Position numbers and translations under genes: made by a program. Of a stretch of DNA of 64,000 bases, positions 1 through 8,810 are shown piece after piece. The stretch covers positions 62,001 through 126,000 of the forward strand of contig NZ_QGGX01000004.1 of NCBI RefSeq assembly GCF_003148805.1, given 5' to 3'. Below the pieces are notes generated by a model that made no database searches, had not been told where the DNA came from, and worked only from the letters and a program-made list of their open reading frames with translations. Origin of the DNA: Aminobacter sp. AP02. Lineage in GTDB: Bacteria; Pseudomonadota; Alphaproteobacteria; Rhizobiales; Rhizobiaceae. Position 1 is the first letter of the stretch; each line of letters begins with the position of its first letter.

Positions 1-786
1 CTTGCGCTCCGAGGCTGCCGGTGCAAGACGCCGGCCGTGCTCTGTCGCTGCGGCAAGGGTGCGGCCGAGCATCAAGGAGACGAGCTCGACTTTCGACAAA
101 AGCTTGCTTTCATGGGTTCCCATGACCCTACCGTTGCGCAGGACGGTAATCCGGTCGCTCACCGCATACACCTGGTCGAGGAAATGCGTGATGAAGATTA
201 TGCCGATGCCGCGCGCTCGCAGCTTTCGCATTACGGCAAAAAGCAATTCGACTTCATGACTGTCGAGGCTGGCGGTTGGCTCATCAAGGACAAGCACGGC
301 GCCCGACATGTCGACCGCCCGGGCGATTGCGATCAACTGCTGCACAGCGACAGAAAAACTGGAGAGCTGCGCACTGACGTCGATAGAGATATCATATTGG
401 GCGAGCAGCGCCCTCGCTTGTCGGCGCATGCTTCTTGCATCCACGAGGCCGAACCGTTTTGGCTGGCGGCCGATGTACAGGTTCTCCGCCACGGTCAGGT
501 TCGGCAGCAGATTGACCTCCTGATAAACGGTACCGATGCCGAGTTGCTGCGCATGCAGCGTGTCTCGTACTGCGACCGGCTCGCCGTTGAGCACGATGAC
601 CCCGCTATCGGCTTTCACGACGCCTGTCAGAACCTTGATCAGGGTCGACTTGCCAGCCCCGTTTTCGCCAAGCAACGCGTGGATTTCACCACTTCGGATC
701 GAGAAGTCCACGTTGTCCAAGGCCTTGAAACCCAGGAACGATTTGCAGATACCTTTTGCGACGAGTCGCGGCTCAGGCTCGCTCAC
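1..786 (-). CDS. ytfR: Sugar ABC transporter ATP-binding protein, YtfR-like (3' part beyond window)
   Basis: This is the amino-terminal half (262 codons) of a two-domain sugar ABC ATPase; the frame stays open to the window edge, so the second domain lies outside. Walker A (GENGAGKST, about residues 40-48), the SFSVAVQQ signature used by the first domain of sugar-type ATPases, and Walker B (VLVLDEPTASLD) are all readable. The GTG start at 786 is preceded by GGAGG at good spacing. It lies 95 bp downstream of the YtfQ-like binding protein in the same direction, so it should energise import of the same sugar, probably galactofuranose or a related pentose/hexose. The family is certain; the substrate is inferred from the neighbour. 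Confidence 0.93.
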   Translation of the reverse strand, partial: MSEPEPRLVAKGICKSFLGFKALDNVDFSIRSGEIHALLGENGAGKSTLIKVLTGVVKADSGVIVLNGEPVAVRDTLHAQQLGIGTVYQEVNLLPNLTVAENLYIGRQPKRFGLVDARSMRRQARALLAQYDISIDVSAQLSSFSVAVQQLIAIARAVDMSGAVLVLDEPTASLDSHEVELLFAVMRKLRARGIGIIFITHFLDQVYAVSDRITVLRNGRVMGTHESKLLSKVELVSLMLGRTLAAATEHGRRLAPAASERK

Positions 787-842
787 GACGTCCTCCACGC
801 AAGTCAAACGGCGTTTGGTCTCCGTCCGATCACTTTGAAAGG

Positions 843-870
843 CGAGCCGGGCGCTGGCGCGTCCGGCTCG
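843..870 (-). other. Intercistronic hairpin between ytfQ-like and ytfR-like genes
   Basis: An 8-bp inverted repeat (CGAGCCGG and CCGGCTCG) with a 12-nt loop lies just after the binding-protein stop codon. There is no strong T tract. Such hairpins after binding-protein genes usually protect the upstream mRNA or attenuate the downstream genes, giving an excess of binding protein over ATPase. Confidence 0.5.
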
Positions 871-881
871 TTGAGGCGACG

Positions 882-1847
882 TCAGTAACCGAGGCCCTTC
901 TTCTCCTCGTAAACCTTCATGGGATCGTCGGCTTGCGTATAGAGCTTCGATTCCGTGATGATCTGCTTGGGGGGTACCGTGCCGTCCTTCTTGAACGCTT
1001 CGAGCGCATCAAAGGCCGGGCCTGCCATGTTCGGTGTCAATTCCACCGTCGCGTTGGCTTCCTTGTCCGCCATCGCCTTGAAAATATCAGGCACGGCATC
1101 AATCGACACGACCTTGATGTCAGTACCTGGTTTCAGGCCGGCTTCCTTGATCGCCTGGATGGCGCCGACAGCCATGTCGTCATTGTGAGCGTATAGGGCG
1201 CAAATGTTCTTGCCGCCGTTTTCGGCCTTCAAGAAGCCCTCCATGACTTCCTTGCCCTTGGCGCGGGTAAAGTCGCCGGTCTGGCTGCGGGTGATCTTGA
1301 TGTTCGAAGCGCCAGCAATGGCTTCTTCGAAGCCCTTCTTGCGGTTGATGGCAGGCGACGATCCCGTCGTACCTTGCAGTTCAACCACGTTGCAGTCCTT
1401 GCCAGCCACATCCTTGACAAGCCATTCGCCGGCGACCTTGCCTTCGAGGACCTGATCAGAGGCCACCATCGTCATGTAAAGATCGGGAGAGCCTTCGATG
1501 CCCCGGTCGAGAAGGATGACGGGAATTGACGCATCCTTGGCTTCCTGAAGCACGGTGTCCCACCCTGTCGCCACGACCGGCGCGACCATGATCGCGTCGA
1601 CGCCCTGCGCGATGAAGCCGCGAATGGCCTTGATCTGGTTTTCCTGCTTTTGCTGCGCATCAGCGAACTTCAGCGCAACCCCGCGCTTTTCGGCCTCTTG
1701 TTTCGTGACGCTGGTTTCGGCCGCGCGCCATCCGGATTCTGAACCGATCTGTGAAAAACCAACCGTAAGTCCAGCAGCGTGAACGGCGCCTCCCAGCGCC
1801 AATGCAGTGGCCGAACCTAGTAGCAGGGTCTTGAGAATTCTCGTCAT
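882..1847 (-). CDS. ytfQ: Periplasmic sugar-binding protein, YtfQ-like (galactofuranose type)
   Basis: This 321-aa periplasmic solute-binding protein has a signal peptide (MTRILKTLLLGSATALALGG, cleavage near AVHAAG). The mature start LTVGFSQIGSESGWRAAET, and later blocks such as NIKITRSQTGDFTRAKGKEV and VELTPNMAGPAFDALE, match what I remember of E. coli YtfQ, which binds galactofuranose. I chose the ATG at 1847 because GGGAGG lies directly upstream; an earlier in-frame start would add 11 residues without a ribosome site. It heads an operon with the ATPase on the same strand. Galactofuranose itself is an inference; the YtfQ subfamily is well supported. Confidence 0.95.
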   Translation of the reverse strand: MTRILKTLLLGSATALALGGAVHAAGLTVGFSQIGSESGWRAAETSVTKQEAEKRGVALKFADAQQKQENQIKAIRGFIAQGVDAIMVAPVVATGWDTVLQEAKDASIPVILLDRGIEGSPDLYMTMVASDQVLEGKVAGEWLVKDVAGKDCNVVELQGTTGSSPAINRKKGFEEAIAGASNIKITRSQTGDFTRAKGKEVMEGFLKAENGGKNICALYAHNDDMAVGAIQAIKEAGLKPGTDIKVVSIDAVPDIFKAMADKEANATVELTPNMAGPAFDALEAFKKDGTVPPKQIITESKLYTQADDPMKVYEEKKGLGY

Positions 1848-2173
1848 TGACACCTCCCAGAAGACACAATCGCAGACCAACCCACGACTGACGCCATATA
1901 GTCATATAGTATGATTTTTGGAAACGGAAGATGGGTAAGCAGGAATCGTCGCACGCAGCGGTTCGCAGCTCCTTTCTTGGCTTCCCTGGTCGCTGACCAG
2001 CGGCGCTTATCAGGCAGTCTTGCGCCGCGATCACGCAGTTCGTACCAGCAGGGGCCGCACACTTGATCGACCCAACTAGGCAGGCATGGGTAGTCCGAAT
2101 AGACCTGTGATGGCGCTTAAAGGTCTGCATCTTGCTTGGCAGCGTATGCATGGCCGCTGCAGGAACCCGACCT
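1848..2173. promoter_or_regulatory. Divergent promoter region between ytfQ-like and isomerase-like genes
   Basis: This 326-bp intergenic region separates two divergent genes. It contains an AT-rich direct repeat (CATATAGT repeated at 1895-1911, continuing to ATG at 1913), 48-66 bp before the ytfQ-like start; this could be the -10 region or an operator. Near its right end, at 2090, is a weak copy of the recurrent palindrome described elsewhere. I see no convincing open frame or structural RNA here. Confidence 0.45.
2090..2110 (+). promoter_or_regulatory. Weak variant of the recurrent TAGTCC/GGACGATG palindrome
   Basis: The left half is intact (GTAGTCC, then GAAT and AGAC), but the right half continues CTGTGA instead of GATGTT. 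It ends 63 bp before the isomerase-like start and has the same orientation as the better copies. It may be a degenerate site or a coincidence. Confidence 0.35.
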
Positions 2174-3016
2174 ATGAAGCCTCGCCAATACATCTGCAGT
2201 TCCCACACGATCAGTGGCGTCGTGCCAGGCGGGACGGTGGCATCGCGGCATGGTTTCGCTGCACGCGTCCAAGCATGTGCGGCAGTCGGATACGCTGGCA
2301 TGTGCCTACATTTTCGCGACTATGCCGAGCAGCGGCACGCAGGGATGAGCGATGCCGAGTTGCGCACCGTGCTTAACATAAACGGCATGAAACACGTCTC
2401 GATCGAGTTCCTGACCGACTGGTTCATGGACGGCGAGGCTGGCGAGATCGCGCGCCGCAATGAGGCAATCGCCTTCCAGGCGGCGAATGCCTTTGGTGCC
2501 AACGTTCTCAACGTCGGGCCGGATCTTGCCGGACGCGACATTCCCATTGAAATCATGCGGGAGCGTTTTGCTGCACTTTGCGGACGTGCAGCAATACACG
2601 GTATCGCTATCGCGCTGGAGCTGGTCGCCTGGGGTAATGTCCGCGAAGTCGATACGGCGTTGCTGATGATCGACGGCGTTCCCAATGCGGGCCTGGTGAT
2701 CGATTCCTGGCACATCTTCCGCGCCAACGTGCCGCTGCACCACCTGAAACGAATTCCCGCCGAGCGCGTATTGTGCGTCCAGGTCAACGACGCCGAAGCG
2801 GAACCGGCAGGCATGCTCGCAACAGACACGATGTGTCGCAAATTGTGCGGGCAGGGCGCCTTCGACCTGAGTGCATTTGTCGAGACACTCGATGCCATGG
2901 GCGTTCAGCTACCCTTGAGCGTCGAGATCATTTCCCCCGAGCAGTCAAAGCGCGATTTGCCTGAGGCAGCGTCTGTGTCTTTGGCGAGCGCAAGACGCTG
3001 CTTCGACCTGCCTTGA
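2174..3016 (+). CDS. Sugar phosphate isomerase/epimerase-like TIM-barrel protein
   Basis: This 280-aa protein has the spacing of the xylose-isomerase-like (AP endonuclease 2) TIM-barrel family. Features include an early AAVGYAGMCLHF strand-helix unit, a conserved glutamate in IALELVAWGNV, a metal-site-like VIDSWHIFRANVPL segment, and a late LSVEIISPE strand ending in glutamate. Such enzymes isomerise or epimerise sugars, inositols or hydroxy-ketones using a divalent metal. The ATG at 2174 is chosen because an AGGA lies upstream; earlier starts at 2132 and 2150 are possible. It stands alone between the sugar importer and the Liv operon, so its substrate cannot be named. Confidence 0.78.
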   Translation: MKPRQYICSSHTISGVVPGGTVASRHGFAARVQACAAVGYAGMCLHFRDYAEQRHAGMSDAELRTVLNINGMKHVSIEFLTDWFMDGEAGEIARRNEAIAFQAANAFGANVLNVGPDLAGRDIPIEIMRERFAALCGRAAIHGIAIALELVAWGNVREVDTALLMIDGVPNAGLVIDSWHIFRANVPLHHLKRIPAERVLCVQVNDAEAEPAGMLATDTMCRKLCGQGAFDLSAFVETLDAMGVQLPLSVEIISPEQSKRDLPEAASVSLASARRCFDLP

Positions 3017-3076
3017 ATGCTTGCTCCGCGGTAGCTGTGCTTGCTGGGTTTCCTGTTCAAAAATTGCATCTATACG

Positions 3077-3097
3077 TTAGTCCGTTCGAACGATGTT
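3077..3097 (+). promoter_or_regulatory. Recurrent palindromic operator, copy a (Liv operon)
   Basis: TTAGTCC-GTTC-GAACGATGTT fits the shared consensus T[A/C]GTCY-N4-RGACGATGTT. It ends 115 bp before the LivH start and points toward it. It would control the operon running from 3213 to 9755. Confidence 0.75.
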
Positions 3098-3212
3098 GCG
3101 GCAGCTAGCGCACCGCATAAGCTCGTCCCAAAATACCCCACCTTGATCATGCGTTCGGGCTCGCCCTGCGCGGGCTGGGCGGGTTCATAAGTGTGGTCAG
3201 GGAGGCGAGCTT

Positions 3213-4091
3213 ATGCTCAGTGAGATACTGATCATCGTGATACGCGGGATTGCCATAGGCTCGATCTTCGCCACCATCGCGATGAGCTTCAACATCGTCC
3301 ATGGCGCGACGAACATCTTCAATTTTGCCCAGGGCAATATGTTCATCCTGGGCGGTTTCGCCGCCTATTTCCTGGCTAACCAGGTTGGCCTTGGCCAATG
3401 GACACTGATGCTGCTGCTGAGCGGCCTGCTGATTGCGGCTGTAGTGACCATCCAGGGCTACATCACGCTCTTGCCGCTGCGCTCCTCGGTCGAGCAGGAC
3501 AGCTGGCTGATCTCGACGGTTTCGGTGTCTGTCATCGTTGCTGCGCTGTTGATGATCACCCAGGGGCCATTTGCCTATTCAGTGTCCAGCATCGTGCCGA
3601 GCTTCCGCATCCTGGGCACGCGTACGCCTGGCGCCTATGCGCTTGCGATTGTGGCGATGCTGTTCTGGTACTTCGCGCTGCGCTTTTTCCTGCGCAAGAC
3701 CTTCATTGGGCTGGCCATCAGCGCGCTGTCGCAAGACTTTGACGCTGCCCGGGCCGCCGGTCTTCCTGTGCGTCGGCTGCAGCTGATTTCGTTTGCGATC
3801 AGCGGCTTGATGGTTGGCACCGTCGGCTTCCTGGTTGCCCCGGTCATTTCTGTAAGCCCGGACGCCGGCCTGAAATACGTGCTCAACGGTTTCGTCGCCG
3901 CCGTGGTTGGCGGCATAGGCTCCAACGCCGGCACGCTTATCGGCGGTCCATTGGTCGGCGTGGTCGCCATGCTGACCGCTTACAAAGTCGGCGGCGCCTA
4001 CCAGGATTTGGCCTCGCTTCTGGTGCTGGTGCTGATCCTGATGTTCCGGCCGCAGGGTTTGTTCGGGCGCGTCGGCGCAAGGCGGGTCTGA
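3213..4091 (+). CDS. livH: Branched-chain-type ABC transporter permease (LivH)
   Basis: This 292-aa inner-membrane permease of the LivH class has about eight hydrophobic segments. It carries the typical early motif (GSIFATIAMSFNIVHGATNIFNFAQG) and the late GLMVGTVGFLVAPVISVSP and GGIGSNAGTLIGGPLVG loops. The start is fixed by GGGAGG before ATG 3213. It is the first gene of an operon with a permease-ATPase fusion (2 nt away), a second ATPase, a thioesterase, a GMC oxidoreductase and an aldo/keto reductase. No binding protein is in the operon; the orphan one at 18640 is a candidate partner. Given the context, the cargo may be a steroid-derived or other carboxylic acid rather than an amino acid, which is inference. 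Confidence 0.94.
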   Translation: MLSEILIIVIRGIAIGSIFATIAMSFNIVHGATNIFNFAQGNMFILGGFAAYFLANQVGLGQWTLMLLLSGLLIAAVVTIQGYITLLPLRSSVEQDSWLISTVSVSVIVAALLMITQGPFAYSVSSIVPSFRILGTRTPGAYALAIVAMLFWYFALRFFLRKTFIGLAISALSQDFDAARAAGLPVRRLQLISFAISGLMVGTVGFLVAPVISVSPDAGLKYVLNGFVAAVVGGIGSNAGTLIGGPLVGVVAMLTAYKVGGAYQDLASLLVLVLILMFRPQGLFGRVGARRV

Positions 4092-4093
4092 TC

Positions 4094-5896
4094 ATGCAGG
4101 CCGCCACAAACATACAAACCGGACCCGTTTCCATGGCCGAAACCAAGCCGAAAGGCCGCTTCAATTCTGACCTGACGCAAGTCTGGATCGGCGTAGGGCT
4201 CATTGCCATCACAGGCTTTGGCCCGGTGATCGCCGGCAATTCGTACTGGATCCACACGTTCCAACTGGTGAACATCTTTATCGCCGCTGCGATCTTCCAA
4301 AACATGCTGTTTGTCGATGCTGGCCAGAAGTCGTTTGGCCAGGGCGCGATTCTCGGACTTGCGGCCTATGTCACGGCGATCCTCTATGGCTTGCATGGCT
4401 GGTCGTTTGCTGCTGCCTCTATCGGCGGCATCGTCGCCGCAATGCTCGGCGGCCTGCTTTTCGCCTTGCCAGCGCTTCGCGTGCAAGGGTTCCATCTCGG
4501 CTTCGTGACCATGAGTGCGGCGATCGTTTTCCCGCAGCTCTTGGTAACGCTCGACAAGTGGACCAACGGCATCAACGGCATCAGCGTCACCGTCCCGGCC
4601 CTGACCAACCCGTTCGTCTTGGGCATGTCGCCTCTGGCGATCGCGGTCGCCGTGTTCCCGATGATCGCGCTGTTCGTTCACTACGGCATCCGCCGCTCGA
4701 AGCTCGGCCGCAGCATGTTCGTGGCGGCGCTCAGCCCAGAGGCGGCACGCTCGCTTGGCATCAAGCCGGGTGTGATGCGCTTCGTTGCCTTCGTCATCGC
4801 CGCCGTCGGCACCGGCATCTGCGGCATTCTCTACCTGCCGACGGTTGCCTTCGTCAGCCCGCAGGGCTTCAACATCGAGCTGTCCTTCGTCTTCTTCTTT
4901 GCCGTGGTCGTCGGCGGGCGTGGACAAATGCTTGGTCCGATCATAGGCATTTGGATCGTCTACATCCTGCCGAACATCCTTTTGGCTGGCTTCGTCGAGT
5001 ATCGTCTGTTGATGTACGGTTGCCTGACGCTGCTCGCCGTCATGGCGTTCCCTGATGGCATCGTAGGTTCCGTCGAACGCCTGCGCGCCAAACGCAAGCA
5101 GACCGGTGGCGGTGAGCAGGCCTTCCGCATCGACGGCTTCCTGGCCGACCTGCAGGCTGGCAAGACCGCTCGTGAGCCGAGCGAGGAGATTGCTGTCGAG
5201 GTGCGCAACGGCACCAAGAAGTTCGGCGAAGTGGTTGCCGTCAGCGCTGTCGACCTCAAAGTCCGCAAGGGTGAAGTGCATGGCCTGATCGGCGCCAACG
5301 GCTCCGGCAAGACCAGCCTGCTCAACGTGCTGAGCGGCCTTAGCCGCCTGAACTCGGGCTCGTTCATGATCAACGGCGTCGAGGCCACAAACCTGGCCGC
5401 CGACCGCATCGCCAATATGAGCCTCGGCCGCACCTTTCAGGCGCCGCGCATCTTCAGCCAGATGTCTTTGTGGGACAATCTGAAGATCGGCATGGACGCT
5501 CGCGTCGGGCCGGCAAGCGCGGATATCACTGCACTTGCCAAGGCGATGGAGGAGAGCTTCGGCCAGGATAGCGCCACGCTGCTTTCGCACGGCCAGCGCC
5601 GCCTGGTGGAAGTGATGCGCACGGTGCTCAAGGAAGCAACAATCGTTTTGTTCGACGAGCCGGCTGCCGGCCTGTCGCAGAGCGAACGCACCAACTTCGC
5701 CAATCTCGTCAAGTTCCTCAGCCGCCAGATGGGCAAGACCGTGATCCTGGTCGAGCACGATCTCGACCTGGTGTGGGGTATTGCCGATACCATCACCGTG
5801 CTGGAGCAGGGCCGGGTGGTTTCCTCGGGCAAGCCGGACGTGGTCGCCAAGGACCCGGCGGTGCAGCATATGTTCGTGGGGTCGCGCCATGCTTGA
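4094..5896 (+). CDS. Fused LivM permease / LivG ATP-binding protein
   Basis: This 600-aa protein joins two normally separate Liv subunits. Residues about 40-330 are a LivM-type permease (multiple membrane spans, GQGAILGLAAYVTAILYG early, VVGGRGQMLGPIIGIW late). Residues about 370-600 are a LivG-type ATPase with Walker A GANGSGKTS (about 400-408), a signature segment LSHGQRRLVE where the canonical motif is LSGGQ, and Walker B IVLFDEPAAGLS. The linker lies around residues 335-370. LivM-LivG fusions are known in some alphaproteobacteria. The stop overlaps the LivF start by 8 nt, so the subunits are translationally coupled. The sister Liv system at 25693 uses a different fusion (LivH-LivM). Confidence 0.94.
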   Translation: MQAATNIQTGPVSMAETKPKGRFNSDLTQVWIGVGLIAITGFGPVIAGNSYWIHTFQLVNIFIAAAIFQNMLFVDAGQKSFGQGAILGLAAYVTAILYGLHGWSFAAASIGGIVAAMLGGLLFALPALRVQGFHLGFVTMSAAIVFPQLLVTLDKWTNGINGISVTVPALTNPFVLGMSPLAIAVAVFPMIALFVHYGIRRSKLGRSMFVAALSPEAARSLGIKPGVMRFVAFVIAAVGTGICGILYLPTVAFVSPQGFNIELSFVFFFAVVVGGRGQMLGPIIGIWIVYILPNILLAGFVEYRLLMYGCLTLLAVMAFPDGIVGSVERLRAKRKQTGGGEQAFRIDGFLADLQAGKTAREPSEEIAVEVRNGTKKFGEVVAVSAVDLKVRKGEVHGLIGANGSGKTSLLNVLSGLSRLNSGSFMINGVEATNLAADRIANMSLGRTFQAPRIFSQMSLWDNLKIGMDARVGPASADITALAKAMEESFGQDSATLLSHGQRRLVEVMRTVLKEATIVLFDEPAAGLSQSERTNFANLVKFLSRQMGKTVILVEHDLDLVWGIADTITVLEQGRVVSSGKPDVVAKDPAVQHMFVGSRHA

Positions 5897-6593
5897 GGTC
5901 AAAAATCTGGTTGCGGGCTACGGCACCATCCCGGTGCTGCGCGACGTGTCGCTGACGGCCAAGGCCGGCGAGATCCTGCTCATTGGCGGCGAGAACGGCG
6001 CTGGCAAGTCGACGCTGATGCGGGCGATCGCGGGTTTCAACAAGCCCGACAGCGGCGAGATCCTGCTCGACGGCAAGCCTATCGGTGGGACCGCGCCCGA
6101 AAAGGTGGCGCAGTCGGGCCTGCGGCTTGTGCTAGACGGGCATCGTGTGTTTCCCGAGCTCAGTGTCTTCGACAATTTGCGCATGGGTGCTGCGGCTCGT
6201 CGGGGTGATCGCGCGGGCTTCAACAATGCGGTCGAGGAGATCTACTCGGTCTTCCCGATCCTGAAGGAGAAGCAGAAGCTTTACGCCCGCGATCTCTCAG
6301 GTGGGCAGCAGCAGATGCTGGCCCTCGGCCAGGCCTTCATCGCCCAGCCGAAAGTGCTGCTGTGCGACGAGCCGTCGATGGGCCTTGCGCAAGCGCTGCT
6401 GCCGCCGATCCTGGCCTTCCTGCGCCGCTGGGCGCAGACGGGCACAGCCGTCGTTATCGTCGAGCAGCATCTCGCGGTGACCGCACCTTACGCCGACCGC
6501 GCCATGATCATCGAGCGCGGTCAGGTGAAATTCTCGTGCCTCGCTTCCGACCTTGACGAGAAGCTGAACGCTCCGGCGCATGCGGCGGAGTAA
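5889..6593 (+). CDS. livF: Branched-chain-type ABC transporter ATP-binding protein (LivF)
   Basis: This 234-aa single-domain ATPase of the LivF class has Walker A GGENGAGKST near residue 35, signature LSGGQQQM and Walker B VLLCDEPSMGLA. ATG 5889 overlaps the stop of the preceding fusion gene (ATGCTTGA), which decides the start. It should pair with the LivG domain of that fusion as the nucleotide-binding heterodimer of the importer. The next gene starts 6 nt after the stop. Confidence 0.95.
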   Translation: MLEVKNLVAGYGTIPVLRDVSLTAKAGEILLIGGENGAGKSTLMRAIAGFNKPDSGEILLDGKPIGGTAPEKVAQSGLRLVLDGHRVFPELSVFDNLRMGAAARRGDRAGFNNAVEEIYSVFPILKEKQKLYARDLSGGQQQMLALGQAFIAQPKVLLCDEPSMGLAQALLPPILAFLRRWAQTGTAVVIVEQHLAVTAPYADRAMIIERGQVKFSCLASDLDEKLNAPAHAAE

Positions 6594-6599
6594 GGGCTG

Positions 6600-7136
6600 A
6601 TGAATAACGAGGGCGCGGTCAGGAACGAGTCGTCAGGCGCGAATGCCGGAGACACCGACGACGCACCGCGTCCCTACATCAGCTTCCGCGGCAAGGTCGA
6701 GCCGCACTGGCTCGATGTGAACCGGCACATGAACGTGTCTTGGTACGACCATGTTTTCGATATCGCCGAGAGCGATCTGTTCGATGTGTTCGGCATCCAT
6801 GACGAATACATCCGCCGCACCAGCTACAGCTTCTTCCGGCTGGAAAAGAGCGTTCGCTACGAACGCGAATTGATGCCTGACGCCAGTCTGGAGGCGCGCA
6901 GCGTCGTGTTGTGGACCGACCTCAAGCGTGTCCATCATTTCCACGAATTGTGGAATGTTGACCAGAATTACCGCGCGGCGACCGTCGAAGGCCTGTCGAT
7001 CCACGTAGACCTGCGCTTGCGCAAGGCGGCCAGGATCGTCGAGCGCGACGTGGCCGATCCGCTTAGCGCGCTCGCGGCCCAACACGCGCGACTGCAGTGG
7101 CCGGCAGGCGTGGCGCGACGATCCTTCAGGAAATAG
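6600..7136 (+). CDS. Acyl-CoA thioesterase, 4HBT hot-dog fold
   Basis: This 178-aa protein carries the 4-hydroxybenzoyl-CoA thioesterase signature WLDVNRHMNVSWYDHVFD (about residues 38-53), with the conserved Asp and Asn of the hot-dog active site. It should hydrolyse an acyl-CoA to free acid and CoA in the cytoplasm. It follows the transporter ATPase by 6 nt and precedes the GMC oxidoreductase by 2 nt, so it is co-transcribed with uptake genes. It could recycle CoA from dead-end intermediates during ring degradation (inference). The first 25 residues are a low-complexity extension, so a later start is possible. Confidence 0.88.
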   Translation: MNNEGAVRNESSGANAGDTDDAPRPYISFRGKVEPHWLDVNRHMNVSWYDHVFDIAESDLFDVFGIHDEYIRRTSYSFFRLEKSVRYERELMPDASLEARSVVLWTDLKRVHHFHELWNVDQNYRAATVEGLSIHVDLRLRKAARIVERDVADPLSALAAQHARLQWPAGVARRSFRK

Positions 7137-7138
7137 AC

Positions 7139-8755
7139 GTGAGCTTCACCGCCGATCTCGAATTCGACTACGTCGTCGTCGGCGCGGGCGCTGCCGGCTG
7201 CGTGCTTGCCGCCCGCCTGTCCGAGAACCCGAATGTGCGGGTCGCGGTAATCGAGGCCGGCGGGCTGGACAAGGGCATGCTGATCCGCATTCCCGGCGCC
7301 AATGTCGTGACCGGCACACACCCGGCCTACAACTGGAGCTACGAGAGCGAGCCGGTGGAAGCACTGGGTGGGCGCAAGCTCTACTGGGCGCAAGGCAAGA
7401 TCGTCGGTGGCTCGAGTTCGATCAATGGCATGATGTATATGCGCGGGCATCCGCGCGACTACGACAACTGGAAGGCGCTCGGCTGCGAAGGCTGGGGTTA
7501 TGACGACGTCTTGCCCTACTTCAAGAAGTCAGAGACCAACGAACGCGGCGCCAGCGACATTCATGGCGGCAGCGGGCCATTGCAGGTTTCGAAGGGCCGA
7601 GGCACGGCACCTGTCTGCGACATGTTTCTCGATGCAGCGGCTGAGGAGGGCCTGCCGCTGACCGACGACCTCAACAAGGATGCGCGGGAAGCGTTCGGTC
7701 ATGTCGACCTGACCATTGGGCGCGGCAAGCGCTCGAGCACTGCCGTGGCCTTCCTGCACCCAGCACTGAAGCGGCCGAACCTGACATTGATCGTCAACGC
7801 GCCGGTGCTGCGCGTGGTGATCGAGGCCGGTATGGCGACGGGTGTGGTGTTTGCGCATAAGGGGCGGCCACGCCTGGCGCGAGCGGTGAAGGAAGTGATC
7901 CTGAGCGGCGGTGCCGTGAACTCGCCGCAACTGCTGATGCTGTCGGGCGTTGGCGAGGCGGCCAGCCTGCAACGCCTGGGCATAAAGGTAGCCGCGGACC
8001 AGACCGAAGTTGGGAAGAACCTCCAAAACCACCCTATGTATCGGATGATGTACACGACGACGATGCCGGTCAGCGCCTACACCCACGTCAGGCCGTGGGG
8101 CGCGCTGAAGGCTGGCGCGCAGTATGCGCTGCGCCGCCGGGGCGTGTTGAGCCGCGGACTGTTTCCGACTTCGGGCTATTTCCATGCCATCGAAGGCGAT
8201 CCTGACAGCGAGATACAGGTCTGCATGGCGCCGGCCACGGTGATACGGCGCGGTCCGGGTGTGCTCGGCATCCTGCCGCGTGAGCACGGCTTCACGCTAC
8301 TGCTCAACCACGGCTCGCCTTTCAGCCGGGGGCAGGTGACGCTGAAATCGGCCGAACCCTTGGCGCATGCGGCGATCTCGCCCAACTATTTCTCCGATCC
8401 GCGCGACTTGCGGATCCTGACCGAGGGAGCCGACCGGACACGCGCCATCGTCAACCAGCCAGCGCTACGTGGCGTGCTCGATAGGGAATTGCTGCCGGCG
8501 CGCCCGATCCGTTCGCTCGACGACATCGCCGAGGACATCCTGGCGACGGCGGTAACGCACTATCATGCCGCCGGCACCTGCCGGATGGGCGCGGATGCTG
8601 ACTCCGTGGTCGATCCGCAATTGCGCGTGCGCGGGGTCGAGAGGCTGCGTGTCGCCGACGCCTCGATCATGCCGGTGCTGATCAACGGCAACACCTATGC
8701 CGCCACAATCATGGTCGCGGAAAAGGCGGCCGACATGATCAGGGCGTCTGCGTAG
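7139..8755 (+). CDS. GMC-family FAD-dependent alcohol oxidoreductase
   Basis: This 538-aa enzyme belongs to the glucose-methanol-choline family. The N-terminus has the FAD dinucleotide motif (DYVVVGAGAAGCVLAARL), followed by the GMC signature GKIVGGSSSINGMMYMRGHP. The C-terminus has the catalytic-His block HYHAAGTCRMG and the NGNTYAATIMVAEKAADMI tail. It oxidises a primary or secondary alcohol, passing electrons to FAD and then a quinone or oxygen. I chose GTG 7139 because AGGA lies just before it and it begins 2 nt after the previous stop; an upstream GTG at 7097 would overlap that gene. A second GMC enzyme lies at 20766. The substrate is unknown; an alcohol group on a steroid side chain or degradation product would fit the context. 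Confidence 0.93.
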   Translation: MSFTADLEFDYVVVGAGAAGCVLAARLSENPNVRVAVIEAGGLDKGMLIRIPGANVVTGTHPAYNWSYESEPVEALGGRKLYWAQGKIVGGSSSINGMMYMRGHPRDYDNWKALGCEGWGYDDVLPYFKKSETNERGASDIHGGSGPLQVSKGRGTAPVCDMFLDAAAEEGLPLTDDLNKDAREAFGHVDLTIGRGKRSSTAVAFLHPALKRPNLTLIVNAPVLRVVIEAGMATGVVFAHKGRPRLARAVKEVILSGGAVNSPQLLMLSGVGEAASLQRLGIKVAADQTEVGKNLQNHPMYRMMYTTTMPVSAYTHVRPWGALKAGAQYALRRRGVLSRGLFPTSGYFHAIEGDPDSEIQVCMAPATVIRRGPGVLGILPREHGFTLLLNHGSPFSRGQVTLKSAEPLAHAAISPNYFSDPRDLRILTEGADRTRAIVNQPALRGVLDRELLPARPIRSLDDIAEDILATAVTHYHAAGTCRMGADADSVVDPQLRVRGVERLRVADASIMPVLINGNTYAATIMVAEKAADMIRASA

Positions 8756-8810
8756 GAAAGTTACCAACGAATATCGATATTTAACTGCAAAACATGATGG
8801 AGTAGACGAG

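Noticed and set aside
37-888. 283-aa plus-strand frame at the left edge
   Set aside because: The minus-strand reading is a clear sugar ABC ATPase with Walker motifs; the plus frame is its shadow.
3017-3212. EcfG-type (GGAAC-N16-CGTT) general stress promoter as the explanation of the shared motif
   Set aside because: The repeated sequence has different, palindromic halves separated by 4 bp, not the -35/-10 spacing of an ECF promoter.
3998-5902. 634-aa open frame on the minus strand
   Set aside because: It runs antisense to the livM-livG fusion, is rich in His/Arg/Asp/Ala as expected of a GC-skewed shadow frame, and shows no family motif.
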